A program made the position numbers and the translations under genes. A DNA stretch of 25,554 nucleotides, taken from the NCBI RefSeq assembly GCF_000006405.1, contig NW_003206658.1, forward strand, positions 1,421,680-1,447,233. Direction: 5' to 3'. This document shows positions 1 through 8,492 of the stretch, piece after piece; within the stretch, counting starts at the first letter, position 1, and every line of letters starts with the position of its first letter. The stretch is from Perkinsus marinus ATCC 50983. Taxonomy: Eukaryota > Perkinsozoa > Perkinsida > Perkinsidae. Under the pieces are notes generated by a model. That model saw nothing but the letters and a program-made list of their open reading frames with translations. It ran no database searches and was not told the origin of the DNA.

Positions 1-155
1 CCGACGACGAAAATGCTCGAGAGTTCTTCCGAGAGCTTCATGTCACCAGTGTAGTGAACGGCGGCTCGTTTTAAGACCATGTCCGATACGGCATCGGTCT
101 GTCGAAGAGACTTGGCGGCGACTTCGCTTGACGGCTGGGCTGATCTTTTGGACAT
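1..155 (-). CDS. 5' end of an unrecognised protein-coding gene, cut by the window edge
   Basis: An open frame starts with ATG at 155 and runs off the left edge with no stop, giving 51 residues that begin MSKRSAQPSSEVAAKSLRQT. The peptide is polar and rich in Ser, Ala, Lys and Val, with no signal peptide or membrane segment. The sequence just upstream (156-175) is an A/T-rich leader. I do not recognise the family. Without the rest of the gene no function can be given. The frame stays open to the edge and the composition looks coding, but a short chance frame cannot be excluded. Confidence 0.45.
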   Translation of the reverse strand, partial: MSKRSAQPSSEVAAKSLRQTDAVSDMVLKRAAVHYTGDMKLSEELSSIFVV

Positions 156-1717
156 TTTAGGAAATTCAATAACAGAAAGCAAGAAAGAATCCAAGTGAAT
201 TAACGACACCAACCTTTCCCCAAGAGATATACGGACTTGTCAACTGAGTTGCATACTAGGGAGGCGCGGCAGACCCCAGGACGATGTGGTGACAAACCCC
301 TGATGATAGTTATCTTTACGATGGTCATAATGCGTTACTACCAGCAGCAAAACTATCCTTACTATTGACAGTTCCGCCGCTTGGGATCATTGATGATCAT
401 CAACCTCAGTAGGAGTGGGGCTCCGACTGGACAGTATATTAATCATGATCGGTAGTACTACGTACACCTGTTAGACCAGAAAATTTTAAGGAGTTAAATT
501 TTCCCAAATTGTGAAGAGCAACACTATGAATAAAATTGTCAATCATAATAGTGAGAATGCTTTTATCACGAGTAAGCTGCAATACCCGTAAACCCGTATT
601 CACGATCGAGTCGTGGAAAATACAGTCAACAAATTGTCAAGGGAAAAATGCCTATAACTTGGTAAATGCAGGGAACTTGTCAGGTAAAACTAAGGTGTCC
701 CAAATTAAGAGCTTCCTGATGTTGGATAACCTCAGCTCTTGCGACCAATGAGCCCGATAGAAAAATCTCCGAATAACTAACAACGTTATGTGAGGTGGAC
801 TCAAGCACGCAAGATCTCGAAATAGCTATTATATCTATATCGATTGGTTGATTCTTTATAAACGCGTTTCATCGTGAAAGGTTCATCTATGGTCGCTCGT
901 TGGTTTATCATGTAGAATGTCTGTTGTCTAACAACATTGAGTCAGTTGGCTAGTTGGAATTAGTGGAGCCAAAGCATCGTACGTTGCCTCAAAACTTGTG
1001 AGATCCGCCGAGATTTTCAACCCCGAAATTCTGTCGAAAGTCTTCCGAAACTTGCAACGATGGAGGCTTCGCTCCGCATCATCAGCGAGGTCACGGAATG
1101 CTCCAGAATCATCTCGGTGCTCTCCCAAGCTCACTAGAATTGGGGCGGATGGGCTCAGGAAAGTCCCCATTAACTAAATGGTAACTGGATGTTAATCGAT
1201 TCAATATCCCTCAACCACAACACCTAGGTCCGAGCAATTGAGAGGTGCTCATTATATTTACATCATCCGCTCAATCATTGAACCTCTTTGAAATTAATGA
1301 AGATGTCCTTATATACTATCAGGTTCAGTGTTTGGGGAATATATATTTGCTGTCCTCACTGAGGACTCCTCAGCTGAGTACTGTTTCCGTGTTGTAGTCA
1401 CTAAAATTCGAGTGACTAAATGCGCCATACAACCTCCCGAGAAAATGCACATGCTCATCAGGTCCCCCGAGGTGGAATTTCCACGGTGGAAGGCATTAGG
1501 CGATTTATGGCGGGCTCGAGTGACATGCACAATAATCAATTTCCAACCGCTCGATGAGGCCGTCTCATCGCGACGTATGGCAGTGAGAAACAGGGTTATT
1601 CGAAATTAATGTGTTGGCAGCCATCTTAATAATAAATTGAGTGCATTTTCGAAAGTCAACTATGAATACAATCGTTTTATGAATATGGCCTTTTCAGAGC
1701 ATTTGTGTAATACTCCC
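156..1717. other. long stretch without a supported gene
   Basis: About 1.5 kb between the first two genes. Both strands have only short frames, most without an ATG start. A minus-strand frame at 928-1170 looks mildly protein-like but has no recognisable motif. Small palindromes occur near 1356-1377 (for example CTCAGCTGAG). No tRNA, repeat or terminator was recognised. Confidence 0.5.
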
Positions 1718-2329
1718 ATGTCAACGAGAGTGATTCTCATCCTCCTATTGATCCGCCTCGACAACACAGTATCGACTGTGCTTCCAAACGGTACCTTTTC
1801 ATCAACGATTGGTGACTTGCCGGGTTTGGTAAGCTCCGTTCAATTGCATACGGTCGTCAACGACGAACTGTCTATGGGCATGCTACATTTGTACCACTCG
1901 CACATTCTTCCCTCGGGAAAACCAGAAGTGACATATGATCGCGCCTTTATCGACATGAAGACGAGACCCAACACCTCAATAATCGACTTACAAGATGCCA
2001 AGCCGTCTGATACACCGGAGAGAACAATCACACTTCACGACTGGACCACTAGGTTATGCCAAGTTCTCGTTCCCACCAAGTCAGGGAAACTTGCCAGTAT
2101 TATTAAACCCCACCAGTTCTCTGCTGACGACTCTGATTACGAAGTTCAAAGAGACGAAACTACATGTTCAAGCTTTCAATTGGTTGCTGAGACTAAAGTC
2201 AAAGTAGAACTCAAAGTCAGCTGTGTAGAGGTCCTCAAACATCGCCGACTCCCTTCACAAGATCCGAGATCGATTCGACACCGATCGTCTGACTGGTCTA
2301 TCATCCTCGGTCGTGAAACGCCTGTATGA
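1718..2329 (+). CDS. putative secreted protein of unknown family
   Basis: The preferred start is ATG 1718, because the next residues MSTRVILILLLIRLD form a short basic N-region and hydrophobic core, as in a signal peptide. A good splice-acceptor-like tract (ccttttcag) ends about 22 nt upstream. In-frame ATGs at 1679 and 1685 are alternatives. The mature part begins near LPNGTFSSTIGDLPG and is polar, with only two clear cysteines (about residues 114 and 153 from this start), no membrane segment and no known motif. The frame stops at 2329, but from about 2222 the +1 frame carries better protein-like sequence (NIADSLHKIRDRF, then VVKRLYDLELW). So the true C-terminus may be reached through an intron, and the annotated tail is uncertain. 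I do not recognise the family. The composition would fit a lineage-specific secreted family, which is a guess. Confidence 0.4.
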   Translation: MSTRVILILLLIRLDNTVSTVLPNGTFSSTIGDLPGLVSSVQLHTVVNDELSMGMLHLYHSHILPSGKPEVTYDRAFIDMKTRPNTSIIDLQDAKPSDTPERTITLHDWTTRLCQVLVPTKSGKLASIIKPHQFSADDSDYEVQRDETTCSSFQLVAETKVKVELKVSCVEVLKHRRLPSQDPRSIRHRSSDWSIILGRETPV

Positions 2330-3331
2330 TCTCGAGCTGTGGGCTTCACTAAGATGTATTCATGTTTATCTGCGATTTGGTGTTGTTGACGAAGAGGAGG
2401 CAGTTGAGTTGTTGGGAAGCGGGAATATGAACCTCGTCTCGAGAGTCTTCATTTTTACCATGAATGTTATCGGTGTTCGAAATGATGTTCACAGTCGTTG
2501 TCGACATTTTTCGAACAGTAGCTGTGTGCCTCCTACGGGGTAAATCCTTTCTCAAAATAACGCGTAGCTCATCGAATCCATCGCAAGCTTTACCAGTAGT
2601 ATAGTTCTTCAACAAATCGCAAATCTCTAAGAAATTACTTGCTTGAACTCTCCCATAATGTTATGGACCAACGGCGGTGTAACAGTTCTCTAACACGCTT
2701 AACCATAGAAATTCTATGAAAGCGTCATTCTATGGTAGAGTGACGCTTTGGAAGAGTTGTTGTGATTTCCCTCTTTACTTAACGAAAGGTGATTGACCCT
2801 CCATCCTTGTCGGAGGGAGTTCACTACAAGTGTTCGACAAATGTAGTCTTCATATGATGAATACTCAGCTGCTGAGCTGCAAAGCATAGACACGACTTCG
2901 AAGAATGTCGCGAGTTGACATGCATGTGAATGACAAGTTCGACCCCTTCTGGTCACATGCTCCGGTCCGGTTATTCGGGGTTATATTCAACTGGCGGATC
3001 TCTTCCGATAGGAGGCTGTTAGAGAACACCGACATGATGCATATATGAGATTCAAAGCTAGATGTGAAAGGGAAAGAGCTCACATTTCGGGTAGCAAAAT
3101 ATGTTCGAAGAACCCCGAGCAAGCGATGATTAAATAAGACGCTTCCCTTTCAACATGAGGGACTAGAACTCGAACAGTAGCTGGGATAGTGGTCATGATA
3201 ATAGTGCTAGTAATAGCAGAAGTCATTGAGATGGGCGTAGATACAACTGACAGAGAATATGTCGACGAGTGCCATACTCTGATCTTGAATATCTTTAACA
3301 TGAAACTCTGTTACACGCTGAAGCCAAATAG
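2330..3331. other. noncoding or unresolved stretch with small fold-backs
   Basis: About 1 kb with no gene I can support. The first 100-150 bases may still belong to a 3' exon of the preceding gene. The clearest structure is the fold-back pair at 2703-2749, listed separately. A further short inverted repeat (CCCTCC/GGAGGG) lies near 2797-2818. No RNA gene was recognised. Confidence 0.4.
2703..2749. repeat. compact fold-back, two overlapping inverted repeats
   Basis: CATAGAA at 2704-2710 is followed after one base by its complement TTCTATG (2712-2718). Then AAAGCGTCA (2719-2727) pairs perfectly with TGACGCTTT (2741-2749). CCATAGAA (2703-2710) can also pair with TTCTATGG (2728-2735), so alternative folds compete. 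It lies in an intergenic stretch. It could be a small mobile-element relic or a transcript-end structure; nothing decides which. Confidence 0.5.
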
Positions 3332-4396
3332 TCAGCGCTCATGTTTGATCACCGAGCGGGACCCACCAAGGCCTCTGGTAGACTCCAACTTCACCCTGTG
3401 GCGAACAGCTGCAACTCCCCACGGCAACGCCACATCACAGCCTTCATTCTTCACAGACCGATGATTGGTCACTATCTCGAGTTCGTCTTTAGTGACAACG
3501 CGTCGTTCCCTCTTCACAGCGCCAAAGCCTAGTGCCTCCCGTGAGCACCGTTGATGGCGACTCGGATACTTATCGTGCTCGGAACTGTCGTGACTGAGTC
3601 CCAGCACCCTCCTCATCCCTGCAGAAATGTTGTGCTCTATCCAGCCACTGTCCGCACCCAAACTCGAAACGTGTATTTCGACCCCTTCCGGTCGTCCGAT
3701 TCGGTCCTCCTGCTGGTCCTCTTCGAAACTTCTACTTCTTGAAACCTCAGCCCGGTCTACAACGGCCGAAGCCGATCTGTTGGGTTCTGCGTGACGATCG
3801 GACTCCCTTCCCTCGACATCTTCTTGTACAGTGTCTTTACGACCAACACAGACCCTTTCCGATTCCGATGGAGCCAGGTCATCTCCAGCTGTGGAATCCG
3901 CATCGCGCCGACTCGAAGCTCCGCTGGTGCTAGAACTAGAGGCGCCGTCTTCATCGCGGAATAGATCGCGATAGGCCCGCTTCCTAAGGCGCTTGCTCCG
4001 ACGGGGGCCTCGAGACGACGATGACGAATCAAAGCCCCTGAGGAATTCCTTGGCTCGATTCTCTCGAATACGAGCGCTGCGTCGCGCCCCGGAGCGATGA
4101 TGGAACAATCCGAGAGCTTCCTTCTTACGCATCGGTGATGGAGTGATTGCAGTGCATTCGGGAGACGAGGGAGAAGTCGATACGGTAGGTTCTTCCACCA
4201 GCGGCTGGCTCGGAGCATTCACCGAGATGGTAAAATTACATGAGCTGGTAAGAGAGTCCGTCGCCGGTGGTGAGGTGAAAATATATGGGCTAGTCGAAGA
4301 GTCCGGGGACTCTTCTGGAATGGGCAAGACCTCTGCGCGGAGGGACACTGTGAAGGGCGTCTCACAGTGGGGGCATTTCACAGTCAACATCTGCAA
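3332..4396 (-). CDS. hypothetical Ser/Arg-rich nuclear-type protein with an N-terminal CPHC motif
   Basis: A single 354-residue frame starts at ATG 4396; a second ATG is two codons later. Residues 8-13 are CPHCET, a CxxC pair like half of a zinc ribbon, but I see no second CxxC pair nearby, so metal binding is doubtful. The middle is low-complexity and acidic or Ser-rich, with basic clusters (RRSARIRENR near residue 107, RRSKRLRKR near 133) that look like nuclear localisation signals. The C-terminal third is also charged. There is no membrane segment. I do not recognise the family. The length without a stop supports coding. The overlapping frames on the plus strand (3341-3933, 4143-4403) are shorter and look like shadows. 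Introns cannot be ruled out. Confidence 0.5.
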   Translation of the reverse strand: MQMLTVKCPHCETPFTVSLRAEVLPIPEESPDSSTSPYIFTSPPATDSLTSSCNFTISVNAPSQPLVEEPTVSTSPSSPECTAITPSPMRKKEALGLFHHRSGARRSARIRENRAKEFLRGFDSSSSSRGPRRSKRLRKRAYRDLFRDEDGASSSSTSGASSRRDADSTAGDDLAPSESERVCVGRKDTVQEDVEGRESDRHAEPNRSASAVVDRAEVSRSRSFEEDQQEDRIGRPEGVEIHVSSLGADSGWIEHNISAGMRRVLGLSHDSSEHDKYPSRHQRCSREALGFGAVKRERRVVTKDELEIVTNHRSVKNEGCDVALPWGVAAVRHRVKLESTRGLGGSRSVIKHER

Positions 4397-5149
4397 TTTC
4401 TGACGTTGAGTACCTCATAGATGGTGATATGAAATGTAGCGGATAGATTATACTCTCTGCCACTCTTCCACGTCTATTTGCACAATAGCAACCCTCTCTT
4501 AGGTTGCGAGATAGAATTGTAGATACTCTCAATTCCGACAAGGAACTATAATAAGAACTTCAATTTCAACACAATGCCATAGGAACCTAGATTTCGTTGT
4601 TTTCAGTGAAGTCAAATCTGTATTTAGGAATCCCTATTTCGTATTTTATACTAGACCCCAACGGGTATAAAGGTCACGAGGATTGCCATAACCGTAGCTA
4701 TGATAAAGTTACAGTCTCGAAAGAGTGGTGGAGCCGTTTTCAAAAGAAGTTACTATGGTTCAGATAGGCGTTGAAAGAACTATCAATTCATAATTGGATG
4801 ACCTAAGCTGAAGCGGTTGTATTACGGACATCTGTTAGGTGCCAGAGGTCCCTTATACCTCCTTATCGCCAATGGGCAAGCCCGCAAGGTTGTTACTTCA
4901 TGAAAATAGACCTCGCACGAATAACACAAGATTCTACATTGGAAAGAGAGACAAAGCTCAATGAGATGAGCGGCAGGTGAAGTAATTTCACGACTGCTAC
5001 GACATAAATACAATGACAAACAGGACTAAAGGCCCACTGGGGTCATACACGATCCTAGAACCTCACTCATCTAGTGAGGAAGAGGTTCTATGGAAGGCGA
5101 CGTGAATCCAGTATACTAGGCGACAATGATTTCATCGCCCTGTGTATGG
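4397..5149. other. intergenic stretch between two minus-strand genes
   Basis: About 750 nt, A/T-richer than the flanking genes, with no supported gene. It should hold the upstream region of the 354-residue gene and the 3' region of the phosphatase gene. The only structure seen is the hairpin at 5056-5090, just downstream of the phosphatase stop codon in its transcription direction. Confidence 0.5.
5056..5090 (-). repeat. hairpin just downstream of the phosphatase gene
   Basis: TAGAACCTCACT (5056-5067) pairs with AGTGAGG (5073-5079) and, after a three-base bulge, AGGTTCTA (5083-5090). This makes a stem of about 15 pairs with a five-base loop. It begins about 60 nt past the stop of the phosphatase gene, so it would sit in the 3' untranslated region. 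Whether it affects 3' processing is unknown. Confidence 0.5.
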
Positions 5150-7069
5150 CTACTCGATTTTGGACACTTGGAAAGAGTCCTCAACTGCCATAGCACTTAT
5201 AGTAGCATTATATCCCCAGTAGGTAAAATTAAGCAAAGTTGAGTTGACAACATCAAGCTCTACATAACCATGAGTGAATACGCCTTTCTTATACCACGGA
5301 ACCTTGAACCGTTCACAAGAGGTCACCTCCATGAAGCGTGGAGAGCCAGCCAGAACATGAACTATTCCATCGATAGCGGCGGTGCGCTCGTAGAGATGAT
5401 AATGACCAGCAACGTAAACGTCAACGTGGTGTTTCCTGAGCACCGGAGCAACATCCGAGATCAAGTGTCTACCCACATCGTCATCAACGTCAAAACCCTT
5501 GCAACTCTGATACATAGCTCTGTGACCAGTGACAATAACCCATGGCGTCTTCTTACGATCAACATTGGCGAGATCATTTTCTAGCCATTTGTGTTGAGCG
5601 CTACCATTTAGCCAATTATGTTCAGTGGACATCATAACATAGTGTACTAAACCAGAGTCAAACGAATACCAATATTTAGGCTCTTTTGATCCATCACGGA
5701 AGGCGAAACGATGAGTGAAGGGCACACCGCACTCACCACCCGAGTCGGTTTGATTGTAGTTGCCAAAGTCAGGATACCACCCCTTCGGATTGTTTGTCGA
5801 CACGTAGTCATGATTGCCAACACTCGTAACGAAAGGGGCCTTCATCGCGAATTTGTATTCCATCTCCGCCCCGAACTGGTCCCAAAACGTGCCATAACCG
5901 TCGGCATAAGATATATCTCCATAGAGTATAGTGAGCCTTATACGCTCATTGTCTTGAAGATGAGTGAGCGGAACACTGGCGTGAAGAGAAGGGAACATCA
6001 ACGCTCCACCAGAGACTAATCCCCCTCCATCTATCACGCCAGTGACGCCTAAATCGCCGAGCAACGCCACACTATGTCGTGTGGAATCGCCGGGAAGAAT
6101 CCTCGGATGAGGCGTGAAGGATCGAGACTCTCTCCCACCGTTGCGGATCTTGACCGTTGTCCCAGGCTCGAGGTTAGGAATGTTAACAGAATGGAAGAAT
6201 CCTGGATCGCGATAGCCAACGTGGATCGCTATGTTGTTGCACATATCTTCTGCTTTATAGGTATGGGGTTGACTGGTCTCCTTATGAGTGGTCCATGTAG
6301 TCGTGCCAGGCTTCTGGTAGAGTACTTCCCCTCGTTCACTCGACGCACTAACCCAATTCACTTGGAGACCATCATCACCGATGATAGTGAGATACGCTTG
6401 AGTTGGCTCGTCATCACCTTGGGCGAAGGTCAAGTCTGTTGAACAGACTTCCTTATCACCACTGTCTGTACGGTAGACGACTCTATACCCACCACTACGT
6501 AAGTTGACTGGATTCAGCACGTACTCACGAGTCCCTTTCAAATCTGATAATAATATACTGAACACATCTCCCTTGAAGGGCCCAGATGTGTTTTTCAAAA
6601 AGAAGTCTATAGTGTCGCCATCATTCACCGGCTGACCCCAGGAAATCTTTACAGGGTCATAACTGTATGCCAGCTGGGAAGGGGATATCGATACACAGCT
6701 GCTAGGAGGCGGTGTAGCTGTCGTCGGCGGGCTTGGAGCGGTTGTGCCACTGTGATTGCTGGAACACCCAGCACTGAGTACCCCTATGGTGATGAAAACA
6801 ACATATAGAAGGAGCGAAAATGCAACCGTTGAGTTGTGGCCGACATCAGCGGCGCGACGCGCGATATTGGGCGACATGTTCATCGTGGAAGAACATAAAC
6901 CTTCAATCAACACAATTTCTTCACATTCCGGGTGTTGGGCACCTGCTTTGCCCAAAGCTTCAACATATGCCATGATGGCATCAGCGCGCGCTGGGGTGCC
7001 CTGGGAGAGCGCGCCCAAACCTTTCACGCAATCACGCACGTGCGACCTGCCTACTGAATAGTGCTGCAA
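5150..7069 (-). CDS. purple acid phosphatase-type metallophosphoesterase, membrane-anchored or secreted
   Basis: One uninterrupted 639-residue frame. The family's five metal-binding blocks appear in order: GDLG (Asp339), GDISYADG (Asp385, Tyr388), GNHD (Asn419, His420), VTGH (His516) and GHYH (His556, His558). Tyr388 is the usual charge-transfer tyrosine of purple acid phosphatases, so a binuclear-metal phosphomonoesterase acting outside the cytosol is likely. A hydrophobic stretch at 81-101 followed by a Pro/Ser/Thr linker looks like a signal or anchor. A fibronectin-like N-domain (about 128-320) precedes the catalytic domain, as in plant-type enzymes. The start is uncertain. ATG 6883 (residue 63) would leave a normal short N-region before the hydrophobic segment, while the upstream 62 residues may be untranslated. 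No intron interrupts the gene, unlike its neighbours. Family assignment is firm; the natural substrate is unknown. Confidence 0.93.
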   Translation of the reverse strand: MQHYSVGRSHVRDCVKGLGALSQGTPARADAIMAYVEALGKAGAQHPECEEIVLIEGLCSSTMNMSPNIARRAADVGHNSTVAFSLLLYVVFITIGVLSAGCSSNHSGTTAPSPPTTATPPPSSCVSISPSQLAYSYDPVKISWGQPVNDGDTIDFFLKNTSGPFKGDVFSILLSDLKGTREYVLNPVNLRSGGYRVVYRTDSGDKEVCSTDLTFAQGDDEPTQAYLTIIGDDGLQVNWVSASSERGEVLYQKPGTTTWTTHKETSQPHTYKAEDMCNNIAIHVGYRDPGFFHSVNIPNLEPGTTVKIRNGGRESRSFTPHPRILPGDSTRHSVALLGDLGVTGVIDGGGLVSGGALMFPSLHASVPLTHLQDNERIRLTILYGDISYADGYGTFWDQFGAEMEYKFAMKAPFVTSVGNHDYVSTNNPKGWYPDFGNYNQTDSGGECGVPFTHRFAFRDGSKEPKYWYSFDSGLVHYVMMSTEHNWLNGSAQHKWLENDLANVDRKKTPWVIVTGHRAMYQSCKGFDVDDDVGRHLISDVAPVLRKHHVDVYVAGHYHLYERTAAIDGIVHVLAGSPRFMEVTSCERFKVPWYKKGVFTHGYVELDVVNSTLLNFTYWGYNATISAMAVEDSFQVSKIE

Positions 7070-7764
7070 TTAGCAATACCGTATGTGAGTTGATCACTCA
7101 CGAGCAACCGCAATTTCCCGACTGAGGTCGATTCTCTTATTTTTCTGGCAGCAGGTCTACTTAATTATCGATTATCATTCGTTGCGGAATCATTTATCCA
7201 TCAAGATGCACTCATAGGCGACATAAAAGAAGGCAACGCGTCACGAATTCATGTACGCGCACAAGACGGGGAACGGGTGACCAGAAAGCTTCTTCCTTGA
7301 AGAATGCATTTCCCTCACACCAGAGAGGAAAGCTCTAGCAAGATATACGAGGAGTACTACTCCTGGAGTAGCTTCACTTACAAACGCGAATCAAAGAGTT
7401 CAACCATAAACGTATCGGTGTTGTGTGCCTAAGTTGACTCCCAACCAAAGCTTGTCCAAGGCGCAGAAAAGCCTTTGTGTATGCGTGCAACTATGTAAGG
7501 GCATAGACTATGTATGCCCTTACACAGTTGCACGCATAACTGATGGCTTGAGGGCAGGGATAACTTCAAGAGTGCAAGGATAACCATTCTCAGTTACTTA
7601 CACTAAATAGATGAGGAGAAATGCTAAGATCACAATGGTGCACACAGAGTGACTCAGCTACGATCGGCATGAGAGGCATTTACCGTCATTGGATGAGTTA
7701 TTAGCTGCAAATTCTGCTGTGACGAAACCATTCTTGGAGAGTCGTGTGAGTGAATCTGCGGCAG
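7070..7764. other. intergenic stretch with a long hairpin
   Basis: About 700 nt upstream of the phosphatase and before the retrotransposon relic. No gene is supported. The main content is the 26-bp-arm hairpin at 7480-7538. No long terminal repeat or tRNA was recognised. Confidence 0.5.
7480..7538. repeat. long hairpin: 26-bp arms, one mismatch, 7-nt loop
   Basis: The arm at 7480-7505 (begins TATGCGTGCAACT) and the arm at 7513-7538 (ends GTTGCACGCATA) are reverse complements over 26 positions with a single mismatch. They are separated by GACTATG. The near-perfect pairing points to recent origin or selection. It could be a miniature inverted-repeat element, a small-RNA precursor or a replication-slippage product. 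It lies about 230 nt before the integrase relic, but I see no link between them. No target-site duplication is obvious. Confidence 0.75.
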
Positions 7765-8152
7765 ATTATTAGCAGGTGACTCACCTGCTGAATACTTGGT
7801 TGGTAGAAATGTGCGTACTAGATTTAGTATGCCGGTTAAGGTTCCTGCTAGTGAACCTCCTTCTGAATTGGTTACCTTTCAAAAGGGTCAATTGGTTTGG
7901 TTGCTTAAATCCAAAGCTGAAAGACGATCTGGTGCGAGATTTTACCCATATGAGTATGTGATCACTGAATGTTCTCCATATGCTTATAAGCTGATTCGTG
8001 AAGATGGCCGTGGAAACCTAGTTACGGCAACAGTTGATAGATTAGTATTATGTCGACATCAACCATTATCTGAACCAGTACTCCCAGTAACTAGTTCAGT
8101 ATGCAGGACACCTATGTCCCCATCGACCTTATTCATCGATTATCATTATTGT
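7765..8152 (+). mobile_element. relic of an LTR retrotransposon: integrase C-terminal region (Ty3/gypsy-like)
   Basis: A frame on the plus strand reads like the end of a retrotransposon polyprotein. It has an integrase tail (EYLVGRNVRTRF) followed by a GQLVWLLKSKAERR / YEYVITECSPYAYKLI block and DRLVLCRHQ, the usual layout of the small beta-barrel domain after the integrase core. The Ty3/gypsy assignment is tentative. No protease, reverse transcriptase, RNase H, gag or long terminal repeats were seen nearby, so this is a fragment and looks old. It lies in the gap between the phosphatase and CDC37 genes. Confidence 0.6.
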
Positions 8153-8492
8153 TAAGTACGTGTTTCAAACATTACACATCTTGATCCGTTGCTATGTGAT
8201 GTAGCTTCCTTGTCCTCTCTATTATGATCGAGCGTGTATCACAAAACACAGTACGCTAGTTTCGCACGAGCTTCACCTTCATATTCTCATGGCACTGAGT
8301 TCATTCCAAGACGTCTGATAATAAGTTATATCCATCTCATCGTCACTACTGAGCTCATCTCAATGACGGGGATTCTTCCAAAAGCATCCCCCACAATCAT
8401 TCGTAACTCGAAAATTGTCAAGATGCCCCTGTCACCACAGACGACGATGAACCCAAGGCGTGGTATGATAGGAAATAAATAGCATTTATAAC
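8153..8492. other. gap between the integrase relic and the CDC37 stop codon
   Basis: About 340 nt, which should include the 3' untranslated region of CDC37 on the minus strand. Only a short plus-strand frame without similarity is present (8234-8482). Nothing else was recognised. Confidence 0.4.

Noticed and set aside
928-1170. 80-residue minus-strand frame (contains DLADDAERSLHRCKFRKTFD)
   Set aside because: Mildly protein-like, but short, with no recognisable motif, no clear splice partners and no similarity I can name.
1328-1609. 93-residue plus-strand frame
   Set aside because: Starts at GTG rather than ATG and has no signal, motif or splice context.
3757-4218. 153-residue minus-strand frame overlapping the 354-residue gene
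   Set aside because: A different frame of the same Ser/Arg-rich sequence; low-complexity DNA often leaves two open frames. The longer frame with the CPHC start was preferred.
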